Of a DNA stretch of 13,671 nucleotides, positions 1-7,890 are shown piece by piece. How positions within the stretch are numbered: the first letter of the stretch is position 1; each line of letters opens with the position of its first letter. This DNA is from Nitriliruptorales bacterium (lineage in GTDB: Bacteria; Actinomycetota; Nitriliruptoria; Euzebyales; Egibacteraceae). The stretch covers positions 1 through 13,671 of the forward strand of contig SLAO01000045.1 of NCBI GenBank assembly GCA_007126835.1, written 5' to 3'. The notes beneath the pieces were generated by a model. That model was given only the letters and a program-made list of their open reading frames with translations. It made no database searches and had not been told where the DNA came from. Made by a program: the position numbers and the translations under genes.

Positions 1-3
1 CAG

Positions 4-87
<84 letters not shown>

Positions 88-122
88 GAGCGGCTGTGCC
101 GCGCCGGCACGTGCAACCTCGA

Positions 123-128
123 ATGCTA
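123..128 (-). promoter_or_regulatory. candidate -10 element for tRNA-Leu
   Basis: Read on the minus strand the hexamer is TAGCAT, preceded by TGC, so it resembles an extended -10 (TGn-TAnnnT). It would start transcription near 116, about 29 nt before the mature tRNA 5' end. I see no good -35. This is inference from motif and position only. Confidence 0.3.
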
Positions 129-190
129 GCAACCCTCGACGAACACCGCCCACCGAAGCGGCTGCCAGCGGTGCCTTCCACGACTGCACA

Positions 191-200
191 GGGGGACAAC
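191..200 (+). promoter_or_regulatory. GGGGGACAAC motif upstream of fhaA
   Basis: The word GGGGACAA (192-199) occurs here and, on one strand or the other, at three other places in the window, all non-coding (11584-11591, 11958-11965, 11982-11989). The 11-mer GGGGGACAACG at 191-201 is identical to the minus-strand sequence in the crgA/DUF881 promoter region. It lies 78 bp upstream of the fhaA start and may be a regulator site shared by the two operons. No known regulator is assigned. Confidence 0.4.
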
Positions 201-233
201 GGACCTTCCGCCGCCATCGGGCCGTCACGCTTC

Positions 234-239
234 TACACT
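234..239 (+). promoter_or_regulatory. candidate -10 element of the fhaA-pknB operon
   Basis: TACACT fits the TAnnnT pattern of housekeeping sigma factors in high-GC actinobacteria and lies 38 bp before the fhaA start codon. No convincing -35 hexamer is found at 17-18 bp spacing. This is the best candidate in the 88-277 gap, but it is weak. Confidence 0.3.
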
Positions 240-277
240 CGGGTCACGTCTGACACCGAGAGAGGCCCCCGGAGCGC

Positions 278-1078
278 ATGGGGATTCTGCGGGATTTCGA
301 GCGACGGCTCGAGGGAGCCGTCGAGGGGTTCTTTGCGCGCGCCTTTAGATCCGGCCTGCAGCCGGTCGAGCTGGCCAAGGCCGTCCAGCGCTACGCGTCG
401 TCGTACAAGCAAGTTGGCGTCGACGGGATCGTGGTGCCCAACGTCTACCGCATCGCCCTGGCGCGCAGCGACGCCGAGCGGTTCACCGGCTACGGTGAGG
501 CGCTACGCCACGAGCTCGCTGGGGTCGTGCACCGCAGCGCGCGCGAGCGCGGATGGCGCTTGAAAGGGCCCGTCCGCATCGAGACCACGATCGACGACAG
601 CTTGAAGATCGGCACCTACGAGATCCGCGGGAAGATCGAGGTCCGAAGCGCGCCGCAGGAGTCCCGGCCGTCCGCGCCGGCGCCTGCGCAGAGGCCGCGT
701 CGCGACGACGGGGACTACCAGGGTTGGCAGGCCCCGATGTCCGAGCGCACCCAGGCGCTGGATCCCGTGCCCCTCGACGAGGCCCGGGTCGAGATCCTCG
801 ACGGCGCCCAGCGCTCCGAGCCCCGCCCGGTGCGTCGAGGCTCAACCCTGGGTCGCCTGCCGGCGTGCGACGTCACGTTGGAGGACCCCTCGGTGTCGCG
901 GCGCCACGCCCGCGTCGACCGCTCGCCCGACGGATGGGTCATCGAGGACCTTGGCTCGACCAACGGCGTCAAGGTCAACGGGCGCTCGGTCGATCGGGCG
1001 CCGCTCGAAGACGGAGACGAGATCGAACTCGGCACGGTCCGACTCACGTTCTCGGTCGGCTCGGGGGACCGCCGATGA
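278..1078 (+). CDS. fhaA: FhaA: FHA-domain signalling adaptor
   Basis: This is a 266-residue cytoplasmic protein. The N-terminal ~125 residues match the FhaA N-terminal domain (DUF3662), beginning with an MGILRDFERRLEG-type start that is characteristic of actinobacterial homologues and supports this ATG. A Pro/Ala-rich charged linker (about 126-165) leads to a C-terminal FHA domain (about 168-260). Its phosphothreonine-binding signature is visible: G192-R193, S207-R208-R209-H210 and G226-S-T-N-G230. In M. tuberculosis, FhaA binds phosphorylated partners of the PknA/PknB network, including the lipid-II flippase MviN. The linker is much shorter than in the mycobacterial protein (about 527 residues in total). 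An AGAGG at 261-265 and a GGAG 3 nt before the ATG are possible ribosome-binding sites. The stop overlaps the fhaB start, so the two are translationally coupled. Confidence 0.93.
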   Translation: MGILRDFERRLEGAVEGFFARAFRSGLQPVELAKAVQRYASSYKQVGVDGIVVPNVYRIALARSDAERFTGYGEALRHELAGVVHRSARERGWRLKGPVRIETTIDDSLKIGTYEIRGKIEVRSAPQESRPSAPAPAQRPRRDDGDYQGWQAPMSERTQALDPVPLDEARVEILDGAQRSEPRPVRRGSTLGRLPACDVTLEDPSVSRRHARVDRSPDGWVIEDLGSTNGVKVNGRSVDRAPLEDGDEIELGTVRLTFSVGSGDRR

Positions 1079-1596
1079 TGCCGCCGATCGTGTTCACGCT
1101 GCTGCAGGGGCTGTTTCTGCTCCTGCTGTACATCTTCGTCGCCAGGGCCGTTCGAGCCGTCATCCGCGACGTCAGCACGGCCCCGGCGTCGAACCCGGCG
1201 CCGTCCGCGCCGCGACGCGCCAGCCGCCCCGCGCAACCCGCCGGCAAGCCCGCGCGCAAGGGCCGGGACGACAGCGGCCCCAAGCAGGAGCGCCCCAAGC
1301 GAATCGCGCCTCGCGAGCTTGTGGTACACAGTCCTGACGGTCGGCCCCGGGTGTTGCCGCTCGACGGCAACGAGATCACGTTCGGCCGAGGGGAGCAGGT
1401 CAGCGTGGCCCTAGGTGACCCCTACACCAGCGACCGGCACGCCCGCGTGTACAACGACGGGCGGCGTTGGCTGGTGGCGGATCTGGGGTCGACCAACGGC
1501 ACGTTCGTCAACCAGGTCAAGGTCACCGCGCCAACCCCGATCGCCGCCGGCGACCAACTCGGGATTGGCCGCACCGTCGTCGAGGTCCGCAAGTGA
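1075..1596 (+). CDS. fhaB: FhaB (FipA-like): membrane-anchored FHA protein
   Basis: This is a 173-residue protein with one N-terminal transmembrane helix (about 5-23), a basic Pro/Ala-rich linker (35-78) and a C-terminal FHA domain (about 80-172). The phosphothreonine-reading residues are present: G104-R105, S119-D-R-H122 and G138-S-T-N-G142. The architecture and final position before pstP match mycobacterial FhaB/FipA (about 155 residues), which links PknA/PknB phosphorylation to the divisome. The start is ATGATGA overlapping the fhaA stop; the first ATG (1075) has GGGGGA 7 nt upstream, and the second ATG (1078) is an alternative that would shorten the protein by one residue. The longer upstream extension in this frame has no homology and lies inside fhaA, so it was not used. 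Confidence 0.93.
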   Translation: MMPPIVFTLLQGLFLLLLYIFVARAVRAVIRDVSTAPASNPAPSAPRRASRPAQPAGKPARKGRDDSGPKQERPKRIAPRELVVHSPDGRPRVLPLDGNEITFGRGEQVSVALGDPYTSDRHARVYNDGRRWLVADLGSTNGTFVNQVKVTAPTPIAAGDQLGIGRTVVEVRK

Positions 1597-2927
1597 GCCA
1601 GAAGCAGTGGGTACGCGTCGCCGCGCATGCCGGCACCGATGTCGGCAAGGTGCGCGACGGCAACGAGGACGACTACTACTCGGGCGAGACCGTGTTCGCC
1701 GTCGCTGACGGCATGGGCGGGCACGCGGCAGGCGAGGTGGCGGCCCAGACGGCGCTCGAACCGATCGCCCGACTCGACGAGCAGGAGTTCGACTCGGGCG
1801 ACGCCGCCGACGAGGCGCTCGCCGCCGCAGTCCGCGAAGCCAACCGGCGGGTTGTCGAGAAGGCCGAGGCCGAACCCGACCTGCGCGGCATGGGCACCAC
1901 CCTGACCGCGGGGATGCTGCGGGAGGGACGCCTGCACCTGGCGCACGTCGGCGACAGCCGGGCGTACTTGCTGCGCCCCGACGAGGAGATCGCCCAGTTG
2001 ACCACCGACCACACCCTGGTCGAGCGGCTGGTGCGCGAAGGCCGGCTGTCGCGCGACGACGCGGCCAACCACCCGCAGCGCAACGTCATCACCCGGGCGA
2101 TTGGCAACGAGCCCACGGTCGTGGTCGATTCGCTGCCGCCGATCCGTCTGCAGGACGGCGACCAGATCCTGTTCTGCTCCGACGGGCTGACCGGGCCGGT
2201 GCCCGACTCGGAGATCGCCGAGATCCTGCAGTCCCACGTCGACGGTGACGAGGCCATCAACACGCTGCTCCAGCGGGCCAACGACGCCGGTGGTCCGGAC
2301 AACATCACCGTCGTGCTGCTGCGCGTCGACGGCGACCCGGACGCGGCCGGTGGGGACCCGGACGAGACCGAGGGCGACGCCAACGAGACCGCGCGGGTCG
2401 AGGTGCGACAAGAGCACCTGCGGCGCATCCGCACCCGCGAGGACAGCGACCCGAGCGACTGGGCGTCGACGATGGGCCGCTTCGGCGCTCCCCAGGGCAT
2501 CGAGAGCCGCCCCGACGCCACGCCCGACGGGTCCCGGCGCGGTCGTCGCGTGCTGGCGATGCTGCTCGCGCTGGTCGTGCTGCTCGCGTTGGTCGGTGGC
2601 GGAGGCTGGATGCTGCTGTCGCGGGCCTACTTCATCAGCGAGCACGAGGGGCAGGTCGCGATCTTCCAGGGGTTGCCCCAGGAGGTCGGAACGATCCCCC
2701 TGCACCGGGTGCTCGACGACGAGGTCACCGACCTCGGCGTCAACGAGTTCCCCGAGTGGCGGCAGGACCGCATCGAAGACGGGATCACCGCGGGGACGAT
2801 CGCCGAGGCCCGGCGCCGGATCCAGGAGCTCGAGGCGACCCTGGGCGACCGCGACGACCCCGACACTGGCACACCGACCACCGATGAGCCCGACGATGAG
2901 GATGCCGGCGACGGCACCGGGGACTGA
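1593..2927 (+). CDS. pstP: PstP: PP2C-type Ser/Thr protein phosphatase, membrane-anchored
   Basis: This 444-residue protein opposes PknB by removing phosphate from Ser/Thr of the kinase, the PBP/SEDS regulators and FHA proteins. The PP2C/PPM catalytic domain spans about 7-243. Metal-binding and family motifs are all visible: N24-E-D26, D39-G-M-G-G-H44, G120-D-S-R-A-Y125, S196-D-G198 and G233-G-P-D-N-I-T239. An acidic juxtamembrane linker precedes one transmembrane helix (about 320-342). An external domain of about 100 residues begins RAYFISEHEGQVAIFQG, like mycobacterial PstP, and ends in an Asp/Glu-rich tail. The GTG start at 1593 overlaps the fhaB stop (GTGA) and has GAGG 7 nt upstream. An in-frame upstream ATG at 1467 lies inside fhaB and adds no conserved sequence. 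All key residues seem intact, so it is probably active. Confidence 0.95.
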   Translation: MSQKQWVRVAAHAGTDVGKVRDGNEDDYYSGETVFAVADGMGGHAAGEVAAQTALEPIARLDEQEFDSGDAADEALAAAVREANRRVVEKAEAEPDLRGMGTTLTAGMLREGRLHLAHVGDSRAYLLRPDEEIAQLTTDHTLVERLVREGRLSRDDAANHPQRNVITRAIGNEPTVVVDSLPPIRLQDGDQILFCSDGLTGPVPDSEIAEILQSHVDGDEAINTLLQRANDAGGPDNITVVLLRVDGDPDAAGGDPDETEGDANETARVEVRQEHLRRIRTREDSDPSDWASTMGRFGAPQGIESRPDATPDGSRRGRRVLAMLLALVVLLALVGGGGWMLLSRAYFISEHEGQVAIFQGLPQEVGTIPLHRVLDDEVTDLGVNEFPEWRQDRIEDGITAGTIAEARRRIQELEATLGDRDDPDTGTPTTDEPDDEDAGDGTGD

Positions 2928-4327
2928 TGGCGAAGACAGCCTCCGCCGCCGCGGCGCGCCGCCGGGCCAACACCGAGCTGGGGCTGATGGTGCTCGGCCT
3001 GCTCGTCGTGCTCGTCGCCGCGGCCCTTGTCGAACTGTCGCAGCAGCCCGACATCCCCGAGGCGGTCCTCAACTACGGGGCCGGCTTCCTCGCGCTGTCG
3101 GTCGTGGCCCACATCGCCAAGCGCCGCCTGGCGCCTGGATCGGATCCGCTGATCCTGCCGATCGCGGTGTTGCTCAACGGCCTCGGCCTGGTGATGGTCC
3201 GGCGGCTGGACTTCACCGGCGGCGAGCAGGCCCTGGAGTTCGCTCCGAGCCAGACCGTCTGGTCGGCGGTGGCTGTGGCCGCGTTCGTGCTGACATTGTG
3301 GTTCGTCCGCGACCACACGTCGTTCGACGACTACCGCTATCTCATCGGCCTGGGGTCGCTGCTGCTGCTGCTGACGCCCCTGCTGCCGGTCATCGGCCGC
3401 GAGATCAACGGCGCCCGGATCTGGCTGTCGATCGGCGGGCTGTCGTTCCAGCCCGTGGAGGCGGTCAAGCTCGGCTTTGTCATCTTCTTCGCCAGCTACC
3501 TGGCCGAGAAGCGCGACGTGCTCGCGGTGGCCACTAGCCGGCTGGGCCCGATCATGCTGCCGCCGCTGCGCGCGTTCGCGCCGCTGGTGGGCATCTGGGC
3601 GATGGGCCTGGCGGTGCTCGGGCTGCAGAACGACCTGGGGCCCACGCTGCTGCTTTTTGGCGTCTTCATCGTCATGCTCTACATCGGCACCGGACGGTTG
3701 GCCTATCCCGTGGTGGGGGTGCTCCTCGCCGCTGTGGGCGCGGTGTTCGCGTACCAGTCCTTCGGGCACGTGCAAAACCGCGTGTCGATCTGGCTCGACG
3801 TGTGGAGCCGCTACGACGGCGACGGCTTCCAGCTGGCTCAGTCGCTGTTCGCCATCGGCACGGGCGGGATCGCCGGCGTGGGACTCGGGCAGGGCCAGCC
3901 AGGCTTCATCCCGTTCGTGCGCACCGACTTCATCTTCTCCGCCTTCGGCGAGGAGGCCGGGCTGCTCGGCACCACGGGTATCCTGCTGTGCTTCGTCCTG
4001 CTGATCGGGCGGGGGTTCCGCATCGCCATGCGCGCCCGCGACGAGATGGGCGCGCTGCTCGCCGTCGGGCTGACGACCATCCTCGCGCTGCAGGTGTTCG
4101 TCATCGTGGGTGGCGCCACGCGCTTGATCCCGCTGACGGGCATCACCTTGCCCTTCGTGTCCTACGGCGGGTCGTCGCTGCTGTCGAACTACGTCCTCGT
4201 CGCGTTGCTCGCGCGGGTCAGCGCGCCCGGTGTTCCGCGCCACACCCGGCGGAGGCGTGAGGACGACTTCGAGGACGCAGAGGACGAACGCACCGCACAG
4301 CCCTCAGCGGCGGGGGGTTCCTCGTGA
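2927..4327 (+). CDS. rodA: RodA/FtsW-family (SEDS) peptidoglycan glycosyltransferase
   Basis: This is a 466-residue polytopic membrane protein that polymerises lipid II into glycan strands with its cognate class B PBP (here the next gene). SEDS signatures are clear: GARIWLSIGGLSFQPVE (162-178), the catalytic-Asp motif QNDLGPT (D236), GTGGIAGVGLGQGQP (311-325), FIFSAFGEEAGLLG (335-348) and LTGITLPFVSYGGSSLL (403-419). The N-terminal ~100 residues carry extra hydrophobic helices, as in actinobacterial RodA (M. tuberculosis RodA is 469 residues). The cytoplasmic C-terminal tail (about 433-466) is strongly charged, RRRRE followed by an acidic run, and includes candidate kinase sites. The ATG overlaps the pstP stop (TGATG). 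Family is certain; RodA rather than FtsW is inferred from the pbpA/pknB context. Confidence 0.94.
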   Translation: MAKTASAAAARRRANTELGLMVLGLLVVLVAAALVELSQQPDIPEAVLNYGAGFLALSVVAHIAKRRLAPGSDPLILPIAVLLNGLGLVMVRRLDFTGGEQALEFAPSQTVWSAVAVAAFVLTLWFVRDHTSFDDYRYLIGLGSLLLLLTPLLPVIGREINGARIWLSIGGLSFQPVEAVKLGFVIFFASYLAEKRDVLAVATSRLGPIMLPPLRAFAPLVGIWAMGLAVLGLQNDLGPTLLLFGVFIVMLYIGTGRLAYPVVGVLLAAVGAVFAYQSFGHVQNRVSIWLDVWSRYDGDGFQLAQSLFAIGTGGIAGVGLGQGQPGFIPFVRTDFIFSAFGEEAGLLGTTGILLCFVLLIGRGFRIAMRARDEMGALLAVGLTTILALQVFVIVGGATRLIPLTGITLPFVSYGGSSLLSNYVLVALLARVSAPGVPRHTRRRREDDFEDAEDERTAQPSAAGGSS

Positions 4328-5796
4328 GCCCCCAGATCCGCAAGGTCGCGCTCGGGCTGTTCGTGCTGTTCGGCGTCTTGTTTCTCAACTTGAACTTCAT
4401 CGCGGTGGTCCAGTCCGATGACCTGCGCACCGACGAGCGCAACGCCCGCGGTCTGATCGCCGAGTACGAGATCGCCCGGGGAGCGATGGTCGCCGGTGAC
4501 GGGGGCGACTCGCGACTGGTCGCCGCGAGCGAGGAGACCGACGGCCAGCTGCGCTACCGGCGCCAGTACCCCGAGGGTGCCACCTACGCGCACGTGACCG
4601 GTTACCACTCGTTCGTGTATGGCCGCGGGGAGCTCGAGGCCACCTTCAACGACTTCCTGACCGGCAGCGCCCCGGAGGCCTTCGCCCGCAACATCGCCGA
4701 CCTGCTCGCGGGCCGCCAGCGCGACGGCGACACCCTCCAGCTGACCATCGACCCGGCCACGCAGCACGCCGCGGTCGACGCGCTCGAGGGCTCGACAGGC
4801 GCCGTGGTAGCGATCGCACCCGACACCGGCGAGGTGCTCGCGCTGGCGTCGAGCCCCAGCTACGACCCGGGGCGGCTGGCCAGCCACGACGGCGACGAGG
4901 TTCGCCAAGCCTGGAACGAACTCGGCGAACGTGACCCGGACCCCAGGCTCAACCGAGCGGTGCGCGAGACCTATCCTCCGGGCTCGACGTACAAGCTGAT
5001 CACCGCCGCCGCGGCGCTGGAATCGGGGGTCACGCCCGAGACGACGTACGCTGACCCGCAGCGGCTCGAGCTGCCGTTGACGACCGCGTCGATCGGCAAC
5101 TTCGACGGCGGCACCTGCAACCAGGGCCAGCCGATCACGCTGGCGGAGGCGATGGTGGTCAGCTGCAACACCACCTTTGGGCAGATTGGCCTGGACCTCG
5201 GCGTCGACCGGCTGGTGCGCCAAGCCGAGCGGTTCGGGCTGAACCACGAGTGGGACTTCCAGCTGCCCTCGCCGGCGGTCAGCGTCATGCCAGAAGACCT
5301 CGACGAGCCGTCCACGGCACAGTCGGCGATCGGGCAGCGCGACGTGCGCGTCACGCCGCTGGCGATGTCGATGATCACCGCGGCGATCGCCAACGACGGC
5401 GAGATGGTCACCCCAAGGGTGGTCCGCCACGTCGAGGACGTCACCGGCCGCGTCCTGCGCGATTTCGAGCCCGAGCCGCTGGAGTTCGACGGCGAGTCGC
5501 GGGCGGTCAGCTCGCGGACGGCCACGGCCCTGCGCGACATGATGGAAGAGGCCGTGGCTTCGGGCACCGGCACGGGAGCGCAGATCGAAGGGGTCGACGT
5601 CGCCGGTAAGACCGGCACCGCCCAGACAGCTGAAGGTCAACCCCCCACCGTGTGGTTTACCGGCTTTGCCCCCGCTGGCGATCCGCAGATCGCCGTGAGC
5701 GTGGTGATCACCGATCCCGGGCCGGATGCCACCGGCGGCGGCGTGGCGGCGCCGCTGGCCCGTGACGTCATGCGCGCGTGGCTGCAAGACGGCTAG
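4324..5796 (+). CDS. pbpA: PbpA: class B penicillin-binding protein (transpeptidase)
   Basis: This 490-residue protein crosslinks peptidoglycan stem peptides outside the membrane. One N-terminal transmembrane anchor (about 7-29) is followed by a dimerisation/pedestal region containing the PbpA-typical YAHVTGYHSFVYG segment (88-100). The transpeptidase domain starts near 155. Its three active-site motifs are intact: S221-T-Y-K224 (nucleophile Ser221), S280-C-N282 and K429-T-G431. The SxxK motif has Tyr where Phe is usual (STFK), a mild variation. Length agrees with mycobacterial PbpA (491 residues). The GTG start overlaps the rodA stop (GTGA) and follows a GGGGGG run 6 nt upstream. Overlap with rodA fits the SEDS-bPBP synthase pairing. 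Confidence 0.96.
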   Translation: MSPQIRKVALGLFVLFGVLFLNLNFIAVVQSDDLRTDERNARGLIAEYEIARGAMVAGDGGDSRLVAASEETDGQLRYRRQYPEGATYAHVTGYHSFVYGRGELEATFNDFLTGSAPEAFARNIADLLAGRQRDGDTLQLTIDPATQHAAVDALEGSTGAVVAIAPDTGEVLALASSPSYDPGRLASHDGDEVRQAWNELGERDPDPRLNRAVRETYPPGSTYKLITAAAALESGVTPETTYADPQRLELPLTTASIGNFDGGTCNQGQPITLAEAMVVSCNTTFGQIGLDLGVDRLVRQAERFGLNHEWDFQLPSPAVSVMPEDLDEPSTAQSAIGQRDVRVTPLAMSMITAAIANDGEMVTPRVVRHVEDVTGRVLRDFEPEPLEFDGESRAVSSRTATALRDMMEEAVASGTGTGAQIEGVDVAGKTGTAQTAEGQPPTVWFTGFAPAGDPQIAVSVVITDPGPDATGGGVAAPLARDVMRAWLQDG

Positions 5797-5807
5797 ACGA
5801 GGAGCCC

Positions 5808-7862
5808 ATGGACGAGACGCACCCGCTCGGAGGAGCCGGTCGCCAAAGCGCAGCCGGCGACCCGCCGACGCTGGCTGGTGGCCGCTACGAGCTGCGCGGG
5901 TTGCTGGGCCAGGGGGGCATGGCCGACGTCGTGCTGGCGTACGACGGTCAGCTCGATCGGGAGGTCGCAGTCAAGATCCTCCACGCCCGCTACGCCGACG
6001 ACCCGTCGTTCCTGGCCCGGTTCCGGCGTGAGGCCCAGGCCGCAGCGAGCCTGACCCACCCGAACGTCGTCGGGGTGTACGACGCGGGTGAGGAGGGCGG
6101 TCGCCCGTTCATCGTCATGGAGCACGTCCGCGGGCGCAGCCTGAGCGAACGGCTCAGCGAGAGCCGGCTGACCGTCCAGCGGGCGTTGGAGATCACCGGC
6201 GACGCGGCGCTTGGCCTGCACTACGCCCATGAGCGCGGGCTGGTCCACCGCGACATCAAGCCGGGCAACATCCTCGTGGCCGACGACGGTCAGGTGAAGG
6301 TCGCCGACTTCGGGATCGCTCGGGCGGTCAACGCGGAGAACGCGACGCAGACCGCCTCGGTGTTCGGCACCGCGGCGTACATCGCGCCGGAGCAAGCGCA
6401 GGGCCAAGAGGTCGACCGCACCACCGACGTCTATGCCCTCGGGTGCGTCCTGTACGAGCTACTGACCGGAAGGGCGCCGTTCGAGGGCGACTCCGCGGTA
6501 GCGCTGGCCTACAAGCACGTGTCAGAGATGCCCACCCCGCCCAGCGAGGTGCACTCGGACCTGCCCGCCGACTGCGACGCGATCGTGCTCAAGGCGATGG
6601 CCAAGGATCCCGCCGACCGCTACCCGACCGCCCGCGAGCTCAACGCGGACCTCCAGCGCTTGCAGTCGGGGATGCCCGTGCAGGCACCGGCGCTGGCCGG
6701 ATGGGCGGCTGCCACCCAGGCCCTCGACAGCGACCAGACCGTCGCTCTTGGGACCAGCGACACGTTTACCACCGACCACCCCGACGACGCCGACGAGCCC
6801 CCCAGCCGCCGCGGCGTGTGGCTAGCGCTGCTGGCGATCGTGGTGGTGGCGTTGTTCGCGCTGGCGGGCGTGTTGCTGGCCGGCATCCTCGGGCAGGACA
6901 CCGTGGAGGCCGCGGTGCCCGACGTCACGGGTATGGACGTGGAGGCTGCGCAGCAGGCCCTGATCGACGACGGCTTCGTACCCGTCATCGCCGAGGAGCG
7001 CGAGACCGATGCCGACCTGGACGAGAACCAGGTCGTCCGGACCGAGCCGGCCGCGGAGACCATGGCCCCCGAGGGCAGCGAGGTCGAACTGATCCTGGCC
7101 GAGGGACCGCCCTTGGTCAGCGTCCCAGACCTGACGGGCTGGGAAGTCGACGAGGCGCAGCAGGAGCTGCTCGAGACCGGCCTGGGAATCGGGGTCCAGC
7201 AGACCGAGCCCTCCGACGAGATCGACGAGGGCTTCGTCATCCGCACCGACCCGCCCGCCAACGACGAGGTCGAGGAGGGCTCTGAGGTCAGCCTGATCGT
7301 GTCCACCGGCCCCGAGACGGTCACGGTGCCCAACGTCGAGAACCGCACCGAGGACGAAGCCCAGGCCGCGCTGGCGAATGCGTGCGATCTCGACCCGTGC
7401 TTCGAGGTGCAAGTCGAGCGTGAGGAGTCCGACACCGTCGCCGAGGGCCGGGTCATCAGCCAGAGCCCGGCGCCCAACACCGAGGCCGCGCCCGGCAGCA
7501 CCGTCACGATCGTGGTCAGCGAAGGCCAGTCGACGTTCTCGATGATCGATGTCGAGAACCAACCCGAGAACACCGCGATTGAGCGCCTGCGAGCCGCCTG
7601 CGAACCGGAGCCGTGTGTCGAGGTCGCGGTGGATCGCGAGGAGTCCGAGACCGTCGCCGAAGGCCGGGTCATTCGTCAGGACCCGCGGCCGGGCGCCCAG
7701 GTCGAGCGCGGCGCGACGGTGACCATCGTCGTCTCGGAGGGCCCGCCTCCCGAGCCGGAGCCAGAGCCCACGCCGCCCGACGAGGACGAAAACGACGAGA
7801 ACGACGATGACGACGGCAACGACGGCAACGACGGCGACGAGGAGAACGACGACGGCGACTGA
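5808..7862 (+). CDS. pknB: PknB: PASTA-domain Ser/Thr protein kinase
   Basis: This 684-residue receptor kinase is thought to sense muropeptides or lipid II and phosphorylate growth and division proteins. The kinase domain (about 27-286) is complete: Gly-rich loop 32-37, catalytic K56, E75, H147-R-D149, N154, D167-F-G169 and A193-P-E195. The activation loop holds T180-Q-T182, matching the two autophosphorylated Thr of mycobacterial PknB. A transmembrane helix (about 337-361) leads to four external PASTA repeats (about 367-432, 436-502, 505-572, 576-643). Repeats 3 and 4 are near duplicates, each with a CxxxxC pair (C526/C531, C598/C603). The last ~40 residues are a Pro/Glu then Asp/Asn/Glu low-complexity tail. 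ATG 5808 was chosen: it has GAGGAG just upstream and lies 11 nt after pbpA. An in-frame GTG at 5778 would overlap pbpA. Confidence 0.96.
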   Translation: MDETHPLGGAGRQSAAGDPPTLAGGRYELRGLLGQGGMADVVLAYDGQLDREVAVKILHARYADDPSFLARFRREAQAAASLTHPNVVGVYDAGEEGGRPFIVMEHVRGRSLSERLSESRLTVQRALEITGDAALGLHYAHERGLVHRDIKPGNILVADDGQVKVADFGIARAVNAENATQTASVFGTAAYIAPEQAQGQEVDRTTDVYALGCVLYELLTGRAPFEGDSAVALAYKHVSEMPTPPSEVHSDLPADCDAIVLKAMAKDPADRYPTARELNADLQRLQSGMPVQAPALAGWAAATQALDSDQTVALGTSDTFTTDHPDDADEPPSRRGVWLALLAIVVVALFALAGVLLAGILGQDTVEAAVPDVTGMDVEAAQQALIDDGFVPVIAEERETDADLDENQVVRTEPAAETMAPEGSEVELILAEGPPLVSVPDLTGWEVDEAQQELLETGLGIGVQQTEPSDEIDEGFVIRTDPPANDEVEEGSEVSLIVSTGPETVTVPNVENRTEDEAQAALANACDLDPCFEVQVEREESDTVAEGRVISQSPAPNTEAAPGSTVTIVVSEGQSTFSMIDVENQPENTAIERLRAACEPEPCVEVAVDREESETVAEGRVIRQDPRPGAQVERGATVTIVVSEGPPPEPEPEPTPPDEDENDENDDDDGNDGNDGDEENDDGD
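7322..7740 (+). repeat. tandem near-duplicate PASTA units 3 and 4 inside pknB
   Basis: Two adjacent units of about 205-215 bp (near 7322-7530 and 7538-7740) are similar in DNA and protein. For example EREESDTVAEGRVI and DREESETVAEGRVI recur 72 residues apart, and both end in VTIVVSEG. PASTA units 1 and 2 are clearly less alike. This points to a relatively recent internal duplication. Boundaries are approximate. Confidence 0.7.
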
Positions 7863-7890
7863 TCGCGGCCGGCGTTCGGGGGTGGCCCTC

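Noticed and set aside
2627..5787. Long minus-strand frames under pstP, rodA and pbpA (up to 538 residues)
   Set aside because: Their products are low-complexity Arg/Gln/His/Asp-rich with no recognisable domain, as expected of the antisense frame of GC-rich genes; the plus-strand genes are unambiguous.
5778..5807. Upstream GTG start for pknB
   Set aside because: It overlaps pbpA by 19 nt and adds residues with no kinase similarity; ATG 5808 has GAGGAG directly upstream.
7863..7890. Terminator between convergent pknB and trpG
   Set aside because: Only 28 bp, with GGCC repeats but no stable stem plus T-run that I could support.
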